A DNA stretch of 64,000 nt from Fistulifera solaris (lineage: Eukaryota; Bacillariophyta; Bacillariophyceae; Naviculales; Stauroneidaceae): NCBI GenBank assembly GCA_030295235.1, contig AP026144.1, positions 558,001 through 622,000 of the forward strand, written 5' to 3'. The translations under genes and the position numbers were made by a program. The notes under the pieces are model-generated. The model saw only the letters and a program-made list of their open reading frames with translations, was not told the origin of the DNA and searched no databases. This document shows, piece after piece, positions 53,862-63,458 of the stretch; the stretch's first letter is position 1, and each line of letters begins with the position of its first letter.

Positions 53862-54326
53862 GGCAATCCTTTTTATTGTGAGCAAAAATATCACCCAACT
53901 CATAGCAAAGAAGGGACAAGAGACGACAGAAGGAAGGAATGACGGAAATGGCAAGAAAAATGGATTCTTGACAAAAAATAAATAATAAGAATGATCGAAA
54001 TGGATCGTGTTGTGAGTGCCGGATCAAGTCCATTCTTATCTTTATCTTCCAATCTGTACGATACAAGGAATATCTATCACAATGGTACTGAGATTCGAAT
54101 CCATCAGTCACAACTACCGGTACGGTACCGGTACCTGGTACCGGTACCGGTACCGTACCGTAGTCCTCGTTCCTTTATTGACGAAGTGCTCTTGGACTTG
54201 GACCGACCATCACGAAATAATAATAATAATGATGATTCATGGTTGTTATTATTATTTTATGACAGAAGTCATTCTTCCAGCAACGCGAACGCCATTTCGA
54301 GTCGGCAATCTTTCCATCGTCGTACT
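53862..54326. promoter_or_regulatory. Divergent intergenic region with a GGTACC palindrome cluster
   Basis: At 54117-54163 the sequence is built almost wholly from CCGGTACC/GGTACCGG units on both sides of a central TACCTGGTACC, so it can pair with itself over nearly its whole length. It lies 164-210 bases before the ATG at 54327. Similar smaller GGTAC-type palindromes lie at 932-948 and near 62165. Function is unknown. Confidence 0.45.
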
Positions 54327-55194
54327 ATGAGCTCCCCTAAAAAATATGGCGAAGAAGTCATTGATCAAAAACTGTTGATGCGATTTGCGGTCGAGAATGG
54401 TAAATATTCGTGGTTCCTGGGCCGTGTCAAAGCGTTTCGGAACCCCGAACACCACATTCGCTTTGTGGATGGCACCATCCGATGGTGCGATTTACAGACT
54501 CTCGAAGAGGAGAAGGAATTGCAGTGGTTCCGTTGTATCGAAGAGCACGAACTCGACAACGCGGTGGGTCGATCTGTTTTGATGCGATTTCCCATACAAA
54601 ACAAAAAAGACGGCTTGGTTTGAAGGCAAAATCATCAGCGTGACCAAGAGTGGCCATCTTATTGCTTACGACGGAGGAGAAGAGGTCTGGCATGATCTCC
54701 GAGAATGTGCCAAAAGAGAAAAGATGCAGTTTTTGGGGACTCCTACTTCGATACGGAAACCAATATTATTGGCCGTAAAAGAGGAAGATGATACGACTTC
54801 GACGAAACGAAAGGACGATGGTCGATTTGATAACCCGCCTACTAGTAAGCGGAAGTCAAAGATAAACAATGAAGATGAAGTACAAGTCACCGAGGACTGG
54901 ACTAAAGGAATGGAACAGTGGCTCAAACGAACCGGGCAAGAAAAAATTGCTCATGTCATGAAACAAGTCCGGATGTTGGCTTCGGGTGCCGGTGTCCGAT
55001 GTAAAGGCTGGGATATCAATCGACGGGCATTTTTAGGTACAGAAGTGAATTTGAGCTCCCCCTTACCGCGTTTTCTAGAACACGCCAAATCTCTACAGGA
55101 AGAGTTTGGAATGGATGGTGAACTCGACTTGTTGGTTCCTCTGGAACAAATGCTGTGTTATAGGAAAAGCCTCTTAGAGTCGGATGAATGGTAA
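54327..55194 (+). CDS. Protein with two Tudor/Agenet-like modules; one frame break
   Basis: Two similar segments lie in tandem: residues ~15-72 (LLMRFAVENGKYSWFLGRVK, then HHIRFVDGTIRWCDLQTLEE) and ~84-140 (VLMRFPIQNKKTAWFEGKII, then HLIAYDGGEEVWHDLRE). The pattern of strand, W-F-x-G-x-V, then Y/F-D-G-x-x-x-W is that of Tudor/Agenet folds, which read methylated residues. A basic linker and a helical C-terminus follow (EQWLKRTGQEKIAHVMKQVR). The A run at 54604-54609 is one base long; removing it gives 288 residues and keeps the second module intact. Nuclear location is inferred. Confidence 0.55.
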
Positions 55195-55299
55195 ACATGA
55201 GAGTCATCGACATCTCAAATCAAGACGAATGATGTAAACAAAGTAGAAGATAATCAATTGTAAATATTTAACCTGACTCGACAAAACTTTTTTTATCTA

Positions 55300-56199
55300 T
55301 TACGATTTGTTGCGATGCCAGCGCTCCCGGCTCACGCGTTCGTAGAGTTCTTCGTCAAAGGACGATTGCTGTCGAATTTGATGAATCGTGGAGGATGCTA
55401 ACTGCGTGGTTTGGTTGAGATTCTGTTTACTGGCATTCTTTCGAGACATTGGCAGCGCCAACTTTTCATTTTTGAACAGGAGCTTGGTTAACAACGGCCA
55501 CGTTACCGTGGCGAGCGTTTCTGTCGTTCCCACCCAATCCCAATCCCGCTCCAACAAAGGCAGGAGTTCCTGGCGACACTGCTCCGTCGTCACCCCCTGT
55601 TGCAAGCGAGCGCGTCGTTTCTTGTTTTCGCGTTGCCCCAACAACAACAATTGACATTGATGATTGGGAATGACCGTTTTCAACAGATTTTCCTCCTTAT
55701 CTTGGGCATACGTTTCACGTTCACACCAGTTCCATTGACATTTCGGATGATGAAAATGAAGAAAATAAGAGCGACTAAAGGCCACGGGGTCTCGTACTAA
55801 TGTCAAGGTAAATAAGGGTACCCGACTTTTTGCCGATTGATGCCGCCATTGTTGGATCTTTTCCTGCAAGACCGCCAGACCGGGTATCGTACCGTGCAAT
55901 TCCACAAAGAGTGTTTCGCCGGAACCTTGGAACACACGTGAAATTCGTTCTTCGGCACGATCCCAATCCCGCGGCTTGGCGACGCGAACGACCGAAAGGA
56001 AGGGTTCTAAATTTGCGCGAAGGGTCGTTCCTCCGGTGCGGGGGATGTGATAAAAGATGACGACAATTCCTTTGAGAGGCAAGTTGGGGATCCCATTCAG
56101 ATTTAAATGTAGAGGTGAATGTAGCAAAAAGAGGTTACCGAGACAGAGGAATAAAATGAGGAGCCAGAAACGAGACAGTTGGCGCCGTTGTGGGGTCAT
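55300..56199 (-). CDS. Golgi-type sulfotransferase
   Basis: This intact ORF has 299 residues. A short basic tail and one anchor (RFWLLILFLCLGNLFLLHSP) give type II topology. The 5'-phosphosulfate loop is YHIPRTGGTTLRANL (residues ~51-65), and the 3'-phosphate-binding segment is LTLVRDPVAFSRSYFLHF (~130-147). This is the layout of carbohydrate sulfotransferases that use PAPS in the Golgi. Cysteines in HPKCQWNWCERE may form a disulfide. The acceptor is unknown; diatom cell-surface polysaccharides are sulfated, which would fit. Confidence 0.8.
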   Translation of the reverse strand: MTPQRRQLSRFWLLILFLCLGNLFLLHSPLHLNLNGIPNLPLKGIVVIFYHIPRTGGTTLRANLEPFLSVVRVAKPRDWDRAEERISRVFQGSGETLFVELHGTIPGLAVLQEKIQQWRHQSAKSRVPLFTLTLVRDPVAFSRSYFLHFHHPKCQWNWCERETYAQDKEENLLKTVIPNHQCQLLLLGQRENKKRRARLQQGVTTEQCRQELLPLLERDWDWVGTTETLATVTWPLLTKLLFKNEKLALPMSRKNASKQNLNQTTQLASSTIHQIRQQSSFDEELYERVSRERWHRNKS

Positions 56200-56677
56200 A
56201 AGAAACGAAAGGCTCGCTTCCTGTCAACGCAAAAGAAGCAGTTCGGTTTTTCACAATAACAACATGAAAAGACACCTTTGTAGTTTATCGAGCCATGGTT
56301 TTAAAGAAGAATAAGTCAAATAATGAATTGCATCGACTAGAGAACATAAATAAATGAAATGGCAATGATTGCGTTGCCGCTTTTTCTTTTATTTGTCGTG
56401 TTGGACAACTGTCAGTCCCGCAATCCTGGGTCACGTATAAAGACTTCATAACCTATGCGAGTATGCGCTGCAAGGAATAAAGTCGCAGCGGTTGCACCTG
56501 TACTAATATCAGTTTCTTCCGGTGGATGGTCGGAAGAAGAAGAAGAAACCCAAAAGCTACCAACGACATTCGCTTTTTCTTATTATTGCACCTCTTTGCG
56601 GGTTGTAGTCTCACACATCATCTGTAGAACAACCATTCACTTTGCTTTGTTGCTATTGTAACAACCGCAAACCAACC
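56200..56677. promoter_or_regulatory. Divergent intergenic region, sulfotransferase and IDH genes
   Basis: 478 bases lie between outward-facing genes. GAAGAAGAAGAAGAAAC at 56535-56551 is the only repeat. Short ORFs here have no features. An upstream in-frame ATG for the IDH lies at 56642. Confidence 0.3.
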
Positions 56678-58415
56678 ATGACCTCGCGATTGGCTTTCAT
56701 GACCCGTCGCGTCTTGACGACAGCGCGTTCTTCGGTCGCACAGGGGTTCCATTTCGTTTCCATAGCTCCTCGGTCATTCGGCAATTCTCTTGCTTCCTTC
56801 GTTCGCTGCTTCTCGACGACGACCCTGAAACCACCCAAACACGCCATGCTTTCGACCGACAAGAAAGTCAAAGCTCCGCCCATGGTGTACATTGCCGGAG
56901 AAGAAATGACACGGTACGCGTGTGATCTCATGGTGCAAAAATGGTTTCAACCGTACTTTGATACGTCCGCCTGGCAGTACTTTGATTTGTCGTGTGCCTC
57001 CCGCGATGCGACGGACGATCAAGTTTTGAAAGATGCCGTACAAGCCGGAAAAGACATTGGCGCCATTTTCAAGGAACCAACCATTACTCCTTCGGCTCTG
57101 CAAGTGAAACAAATGGGGTTGAAGAAAGCGTGGGGGTCACCCAATGGAGCCATGCGACGGGGATGGAATGGAATTACCATTAGTCGTGATACGATTCATA
57201 TTGATGGTATTGAATTAGGGTACAAGAACCCGGTGTTCTTTGAACGACATGCGGTCGGGGGCGAATACGGTGCGGGTTGGAATCAAGTCGGTAAAGGAAC
57301 CTTGTTGACGACGTACTTGCCCAAGGAAGAAGGATCTCCACCGTTTGTGGTGGATAAACGAGATTTGACAGATGATCACAATGTCGTGGTAGTGTATCAC
57401 AATCCCTACGACAATGTCACCAGCTTGGCTCACTTGTTTTTTGGCCGGTGCTTGGAGGCCGGTATTACGCCTTATATTGTCACCAAGAAGACGGTCTTCA
57501 AATGGCAAGAAGGATTCTGGGCCACCATGAAAGAAGTCTTTGATAAAGACTACAAGGAAAAATTTCTCGAAAAGGGTTTGCTGGATAAGTGCGGTGGGGA
57601 TTTGCAGCACTTAATTTCAGACGCTGCGACGATGCAACTGATTCGCTGGACTGATGGTGGATTTGGCATGGCGGCTCACAACTATGATGGTGATATGTGT
57701 AAGTGGTGTGAAATCCGAGATTACAATAACGATCTTACTTCTTTCGTTTATTCACGCGCTATATTTCTAACTGAATGCCACAGTGACGGATCAGATTGCC
57801 CAAGTCCATCGCTCTCCCGGTTTCATCACCAGTAACTTGGTCGGAAAGAAGGATGACGGCAGTCTCATTAAAGAATTTGAAGCATCTCACGGAACGGTAA
57901 CGGACTTGTGGAATGATCACTTGGCTGGACGTGACACCAGTTTGAACCCGCTTGGTTTGGTGGAGGCAATGATTGGTGCCATGGAACATGCGGCGACTCT
58001 GGATGCCGAAAGACACAGCGGAGATGGTGGCAAGCTGCAGACTAAAGACCAAGTATTCAACTTTACGACAACCTTGCGAACGGCACTGCATAATACGTTT
58101 CGATATGGGCAGGGAACTCGCGATATGAGTGGACCTTCTGGATTCACAACAGAAGATTTCATTGAAAAGGTCGCGTGGCGTTTGGGGCGCTACCTATCCA
58201 TGCAGTACGATGAATCTCCTCCTCCAACATTGAAAGAGCCGGACCGCAAATACCGTCGCAACTACGACATTGACGAAGAGGCAGTGAGTGCGATGTTTGC
58301 CAAGTATGATAAGAACGGGGATGGATTTATTGATTTTGAAGAATTCACAAGGATGTTGGTCAAGATGAATCTCGCCCCCGCCAAAGCCAAGCCTACCAAG
58401 ACACCGGACGTATAG
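56678..58415 (+). CDS. Isocitrate dehydrogenase, type II homodimer class, with C-terminal EF-hand; probably NAD-dependent
   Basis: Two exons, 56678-57698 and 57784-58415 (85-bp intron), encode 550 residues without a break. The N-terminus is a mitochondrial presequence (TSRLAFMTRRVLTTARSSVA). The dehydrogenase core includes VYIAGEEMTRYACDLMVQKW, SPNGAMRRGWNGITISRDT, AHNYDGDMLTDQIAQVHRSP and EASHGTVTDLWNDHLAG. In NADP enzymes the last motif reads VTRHY, where Arg-His hold the 2'-phosphate; here it is VTDLW, so an Asp fits NAD better. At ~516-528 is a canonical EF-hand loop, DKNGDGFIDFEEF. Such EF-hand IDHs are known from some marine algae. The enzyme makes 2-oxoglutarate in mitochondria; Ca2+ control is inferred. 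Confidence 0.92.
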
Positions 58416-59243
58416 TCGAATATAGTATTAGTCCTAGGCGATCTTAGTTTTTGTCTTTTTATGGAGCACGAAGATTGATATCGTGCAGCGCAAAAGTGGG
58501 AAGACGTATTACGCCTCGTTTCTTTTTTGGAAGGTCTTACCAGTATGAAATTCTATTCTCAATTATTTCTAGACTATGTTGGTGCGTTTGAATTTCCTTC
58601 GGAAAACGGGAATTATGCAACTTGCAAGATGGAAGACTTTTCTTCATGTTGGTTCAAGGGGTCCTCTTCGTTCGGATTTTGAATGTCAATACCTGTTCAG
58701 TACAACGTACAACCCAAGTGCTTTCTGCATCTACAATCTACAATTAAGGACGTCCTTATCTACAATGGATTGTAAACAGTAGATTATATCAGAATATTAG
58801 TGATAATTGTTATATATTTGTACGGAATTAAAAAAATTATCGGCGGACGGACATCTACTTTGTATTTGTGTAGTCAAACGTCAAACAACAATGGTAAACA
58901 TAGTAGTTTTAATATACTACGTATTTTGATAAATGTATAAAGTCTCTCATTGCACTTCAACGTTGAACGTTGAACAACGAATGGCAAACGGAGAAACGGA
59001 AAGTAACGAACGCCGAACAACAACGCCGACCGTGACGCGCCAATGCATCAATCCGATACTGTACTCAATCTTTATACTCCGCGCAAGCACGGGTCCCATT
59101 GGAACTTTAGAATATTGCATGGAAGTTCGCGATATTTTACGAAGGCATCAAAAACGCTCTCACATCTCACATCATCATCTCTCGTGCAGCCTTGACAAGT
59201 ATTTAGAAAGAATCCAAAACGACTACAAAACACCATCATTACA
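58416..59243. other. Intergenic region, AT-rich, nothing firm
   Basis: 828 bases follow the IDH stop. AGTAGTTTTAATATACTACG at 58903-58922 is an imperfect hairpin. A plus-strand ORF (58933-59397) overlaps the next gene in another frame and looks accidental. No repeat or RNA gene is recognised. Confidence 0.35.
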
Positions 59244-59699
59244 ATGCATCGAACGAAGCACAGCATACCAAGGCGAGAGAGCCAAGTCAACGCCTCGTGG
59301 CCGGTTGTCGATGAACACCAATGTGCACGACTTAACCTATCCTGTGGAAGATTGTCTCCACCAAAGTCAAGGAAATCAACTCTTCCCAGCTTACTGAGAC
59401 CAAACCGTAAAGTGCAAGATTTAACTAAATCAATGGAAGTAAAGGAGAAGCTGTTTGATCGAGGGCAAATTACCGAATTGTTGAAATCACTCCGCACCGA
59501 TCGGTTTGTGGGCCAAGTGAATCTTGCTTCCCATTCCGTTTACATGGATTCGCCAGGAGACCGAGTCCCTCACAGTACTAGCGCGAGTGATGCCACCTCG
59601 GTTTGCTCCTCTCTTTCTTCCGAGCCAGCCGAAGAGGGACTGCCGTACATGCCCGTTCCGTTTAAGTTCGTGACCTCGGAACCCCAGTCGATACGGTGA
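59244..59699 (+). CDS. Small protein of unknown function
   Basis: This ORF of 151 residues begins with ATG in the context ATTACAATGC. It is rich in Ser, Arg and Pro, with no signal, membrane helix or cysteine pattern; the segment KSMEVKEKLFDRGQITELLK is likely helical, and the tail SASDATSVCSSLSSEPAEEG looks disordered. No family is recognised. A regulatory or inhibitor-like small protein is possible, but nothing shows it. Confidence 0.4.
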   Translation: MHRTKHSIPRRESQVNASWPVVDEHQCARLNLSCGRLSPPKSRKSTLPSLLRPNRKVQDLTKSMEVKEKLFDRGQITELLKSLRTDRFVGQVNLASHSVYMDSPGDRVPHSTSASDATSVCSSLSSEPAEEGLPYMPVPFKFVTSEPQSIR

Positions 59700-60209
59700 C
59701 ACCGCTGGGGCTGTCTCGATTCATTCATTTTGTTCATATCTATTGCTAATTCGTAGAGAGTGGGTTTTTTCTTTTTTGAAAGACAAACTTCGATTCCAAG
59801 TACTCAGTTCAATTTTAGGTATGGCTTATTAAGTGCTTTGTATCATTTTCAACAAGTTACGAAGGTTGTCTAGATCGTCCTAGGTTTTTTGCTCGTTCAC
59901 TTACGGGACTGACTCAGCTCCATACGTAATCCTGATATTAGTGCCGGTAGGATACATCACAACTAGACACTCCGCAGCCGCAGTAGCAGAGTAAAGTAGC
60001 AGTACAGCAGTACATCGTTTTTGCACAGTCTGTCCTCGACGGTCGGCTGTTTGTTGGATCCCAAAGATTTTTTTCTTTCGTTGCAGAATATAATAAGGCT
60101 AAAGAATAAACACCGACCGATCATCACGAGCTACAAGTCGAAATTGGTCTCTTTCGTCGTTTTGTTTCAATCATAATCGCAGTCACTCATCATTCCTTCT
60201 TCATCAAAC
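59700..60209. other. Intergenic region upstream of the DHODH gene
   Basis: 510 bases hold no ORF. GCCGCAGTAGCAGAGTAAAG followed by TAGCAGTACAGCAGTAC (59980-60014) forms a short AGCAGTA repeat. The promoter of the dehydrogenase should lie here. Confidence 0.3.
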
Positions 60210-61358
60210 ATGACCCCCGATGTGAGTACTACAGTGGCGGGCATCCGCTTGTCCACGTGCATTTACAATGCATCGGGTCCTCGCAGTGGGTCGGCCGAAG
60301 CTTTGCACAAGATTGCTCAATCCTCCGCGGGGGCTGTCTTGAGTAAATCCGCTACATTACTCGCCCAGGATGGCAATCCTCTTCCGCGGACGTGGCAACA
60401 CAACGATGCGTCTTTGAATTCAGAAGGATTGCCCAACAAAGGAATCGACTACTATATCAGTGACGAAACGATCTCCGAAATTCTACAAGATTCCTCCTCC
60501 TCAAAACCGTACATGGTGAGTTTGTCGGGTAAAACGACGGCCGATAATATTACTATGCTCCGCAGAATGGTGGGAAACACCAAAATCGCCGCCATAGAAC
60601 TCAATTTGGCCTGTCCGAACATTATTGGTAAACCGGTAGTGGGTTACGATGTGGAACAAATGAAGGACATTCTCGATCAAGTCACCCAAATTCTCAATCT
60701 TCCTCCCATGGGTATCAAACTACCACCCTATCTCGATTCCGTCCAATTTCAACAAGTAGCCACTCTGATTAATCAATACAATTGGATCCAATTTGTCGTA
60801 TCCATCAACACATTGGGGAATGCCACGGCCGTCAGTATCGAGGCCGGCATGCCTTTTATTAGTTCGAATGATGGCTTTGCCGGTTTGTCCGGCCCGGCCG
60901 TGAAATACACGGCACTGGCCAATGTCCGGAAATTGCGACAACTGTTGCGCCCGACCATTGACGTGGTCGGTGTCGGAGGGATTGCGACCGGTCGGGATGT
61001 CTTGGAATTCTTATTGTGCGGAGCGGCAGCTGTCCAAGTGGGAACCCAACATTGGTCGGAAGGTCCCAAGTGTTTTGATCGACTCGTCCAGGAGTTGTCG
61101 GATTGTATGACAGAATTGGGACATGAGTCTGTAAGGAGTATTGTAGGTACTTTGCAGCCGTGGAACAAAGCCGGAGCCGCCAAGCTTCGTGCACTGACCA
61201 AGAACTTGAATGTAAAGCCAGTGGAATCGCCGTCGTCCGAAGGAGGGAAGGAAGTTTTCTATCAAGCGTTGTCTGCCGTTCTGTTGCTCATTGTATTCAT
61301 GTTAGTGTACGACAAATTCACCACAAATGGAGCTATTGCAGAATCTCGAGAGCTGTAA
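60210..61358 (+). CDS. Dihydroorotate dehydrogenase, class 1A, with C-terminal membrane segment
   Basis: This intact gene has 382 residues and no organelle presequence. The FMN barrel is of class 1A: YNASGPRSGSAEALHKIAQS, VLSKSATLLAQDGNPLPR, the catalytic cysteine in ELNLACPNIIGKPVVGYD, GIKLPPYLD, VVSINTLGN, GGFAGLSG-like NDGFAGLSGPAVKYTALANV, and the phosphate loop VVGVGGIATGRDVLEFLLCG. Class 1A enzymes oxidise dihydroorotate in pyrimidine synthesis and use fumarate as acceptor in bacteria and trypanosomes. After about residue 345 the chain has an extra tail with one membrane helix (FYQALSAVLLLIVFMLVYDK), so the enzyme is probably tail-anchored to a membrane, which is unusual for this class. 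Confidence 0.9.
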   Translation: MTPDVSTTVAGIRLSTCIYNASGPRSGSAEALHKIAQSSAGAVLSKSATLLAQDGNPLPRTWQHNDASLNSEGLPNKGIDYYISDETISEILQDSSSSKPYMVSLSGKTTADNITMLRRMVGNTKIAAIELNLACPNIIGKPVVGYDVEQMKDILDQVTQILNLPPMGIKLPPYLDSVQFQQVATLINQYNWIQFVVSINTLGNATAVSIEAGMPFISSNDGFAGLSGPAVKYTALANVRKLRQLLRPTIDVVGVGGIATGRDVLEFLLCGAAAVQVGTQHWSEGPKCFDRLVQELSDCMTELGHESVRSIVGTLQPWNKAGAAKLRALTKNLNVKPVESPSSEGGKEVFYQALSAVLLLIVFMLVYDKFTTNGAIAESREL

Positions 61359-61526
61359 AACCTAAAAAATATTGTAACAATGAGATACATACTCTCTAGG
61401 AATAAGTATGCACCAACATGTGCTCCTCGAAACTACACGTATTTTACTCTTTTCTATCTTTGGCATTTCCATACGAGTCATCCTTCCATTTTTCATTCTA
61501 CTGCAAACAATCTAGAGTCTCTGTGA

Positions 61527-62033
61527 TTACACACCAAAACTACTCCCACATCCACAGGATTCTTCGGCATTGGGATTGAAGAACTTGAATCCACCTCCAA
61601 TCAATTCGGTCGAATAATCCAATTCGAGTCCGTACAAATACAACATTGACTTGGCATCTACGACACATTTGACCTTCTCGTCTGCATATTCATCCACAAC
61701 ATCATCTTCTTGAATCGAATCTTCCGACGAAAAGTCCATCACATAACTCATACCGGAGCATCCACCCGATTGGACGCCCATGCGGAGAATTAAAGTGTCA
61801 TTCACCGGATCTTTCAGTTCCGTTTGACGCAATTCCCGCAATCGTTTCATGGCGGCTGGTTTTATCATGACGACGGCGTCTTCGGGTATTTCGTAATCAA
61901 TCGTTAAAGGTGGTGCTTCTGTTGTGTCGGCGTAAAGAGTCGTACGAAACGGCAGGGGACGAGGTGAAATCCACGCCAACGTGACGGGCCATAGCGCTAA
62001 GAAAGTCCCCCAAAAGAAATGTGAAAAATGCAT
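61527..62033 (-). CDS. Plastid A-type iron-sulfur carrier, SufA/IscA-like
   Basis: This intact ORF has 168 residues. A signal peptide (FFWGTFLALWPVTLAWISP) is followed by a transit-like RPLPFRTTLYA; W replaces the usual F at the cleavage site, which is allowed in diatoms. The core starts VMIKPAAMKRLRELRQ and has the three conserved cysteines: LRMGVQSGGCSGMSYVMDF and the C-terminal EESCGCGSSFGV, with LELDYSTELIGGGFKFFNPN between. A-type carriers pass Fe-S clusters to target proteins within the SUF system of plastids. It is convergent with the DHODH gene. Confidence 0.9.
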   Translation of the reverse strand: MHFSHFFWGTFLALWPVTLAWISPRPLPFRTTLYADTTEAPPLTIDYEIPEDAVVMIKPAAMKRLRELRQTELKDPVNDTLILRMGVQSGGCSGMSYVMDFSSEDSIQEDDVVDEYADEKVKCVVDAKSMLYLYGLELDYSTELIGGGFKFFNPNAEESCGCGSSFGV

Positions 62034-62504
62034 GGCTTACGGAAAAGGGAGAAATCAAGGGAAAGAGTGAAGGAGTGAATACGATTGTTGACCTTGGATA
62101 ATCTAAAGTGCATGATGTGAGAACAAATTGTTTGGTCGCATGCTTTGCCTGTTGCTTAATTGTTACCAGGTACGGTACTCTTGTCGTGGCGTGCATCTTG
62201 CTCGTCTTACGGTTGACTTTTTCTTGTACAGTCAAATCGAAATGACGTGGCGTACTTCAAGTATTATAGTCATTTGTAACGTTGCGAATGTTCTGACGGG
62301 CGGATGGACGATGGATGGGCAAACGACGCGACGACAAACGATTGATGAGGAGGATCACCATAAAACTTTAACATTACTGTAGAAACGAGCGCCCAGAGAG
62401 AAACGCATGTTGCCTTGTTATGCTCGTCGTCGCCAAAACACACACAACAACACCATGAGACATCCGCAAAGATATAATAATAAGGCTCTCTTCCTAATAT
62501 CAAT
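62034..62504. promoter_or_regulatory. Divergent intergenic region, SufA-like and S1 genes
   Basis: 471 bases lie between outward-facing plastid-protein genes, so a shared promoter region is plausible. TACCAGGTACGGTAC at 62163-62177 is a GGTAC-type palindromic motif like those at 932 and 54117. No ORF is convincing. Confidence 0.35.
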
Positions 62505-63436
62505 ATGGTTTTCCTTTTTTAACATGCGGAAGTGCCTTCCTTACTACTAATCCCCGCCGATGCACGGCCCTCGAGGTCGCCAACACCGAACCTCGGAGCT
62601 GTTTTTATCGATCCCCTGTCACGGGAAAATGGACGCCACGCCTGGAATTGTCGGAATTAGTGGTGGGTCAAGCCTTGGAAGGTGCGGTTGTCGTCCAAGA
62701 AAAATTGAATGGCAAGACAGGACCCAAAGTATGGGTAGATTGTGGGGTTGGGCTCTATAAAAAGAACGATTGGAAGATACAGACGGCTATGTTGCGTTTG
62801 GGAAACGCGAAAGCCAGTGTCGCTGCCAAGAAAGCCGCTCGATTACGAAACAAGAAGCACTTTCCCGTTTATGTCAGTCGGATCCGTCTCGAGAATGATC
62901 AACTGGAAGTGACACTCGAACCAGAAGCCCAGAAAACATCATCACCATCGATGATTCGTCTGCAGGAATTACAACCGGGACAAGAGTTGTCGGGAATCAT
63001 TCAACGGGTCGAAGATTATGGTCTATTGATCCATGTCGGTGCCAATCGACCGGGATTGTTACATATTCGTCGTGTAGGAGATCTGTATCAAAAATTTATC
63101 GATAAAGCGGACGGCTTGAAAAAGGTGGGACTCCAGAAGGGTGTCCAAGTGGATGTCCAAGTGATTTCGTGTGAGAAGAAACGACTGTTTTTGGATTTTT
63201 CCGAATCACTGAAACAAGAAGCGGAACGAAAATACAAAGCGGTAGCAGAAGATGATCCGTACGCTGAAGAAGCGGCTTTGTTTGAAGTTCAACAGCAGCA
63301 ACAACAACAAAACACCGAGTTGACTGCGCTCGTGGATGACGATGAGGAAGACGATTACGATGAAGACGAGGACGACGACGACGATTATGATGAAGATCGA
63401 GAGATAGAAGATGCCATGGGACTGGGTAGATATTGA
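62505..63436 (+). CDS. Plastid-targeted S1 RNA-binding-domain protein; one frame break
   Basis: From ATG 62505, adding one T to the T run at 62515-62520 gives MVFLFLTCGSAFLTTNPRRC, a signal peptide ending in the SAFL plastid motif, and a continuous frame to 63436 (310 residues). The body has one weak S1-like part at the front (QALEGAVVVQEKLNGKTGPKVW) and a clear S1 domain at ~155-235 (ELQPGQELSGIIQRVEDYGL, IHVGANRPGLLHI, GVQVDVQVISCEKKRLFLDF). A Gln run and a very acidic Asp/Glu tail close it. S1 proteins bind RNA and often act with ribosomes. The start depends on the inferred run correction. Its stop lies 22 bases from the convergent neighbour's. Confidence 0.7.
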
Positions 63437-63458
63437 TTCAATTAGTATAGCCTATTTT

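Noticed and set aside
58933-59397. Plus-strand ORF of 154 residues before the small protein at 59244
   Set aside because: It overlaps that gene in another frame, has no domain features, and was judged the weaker of the two.
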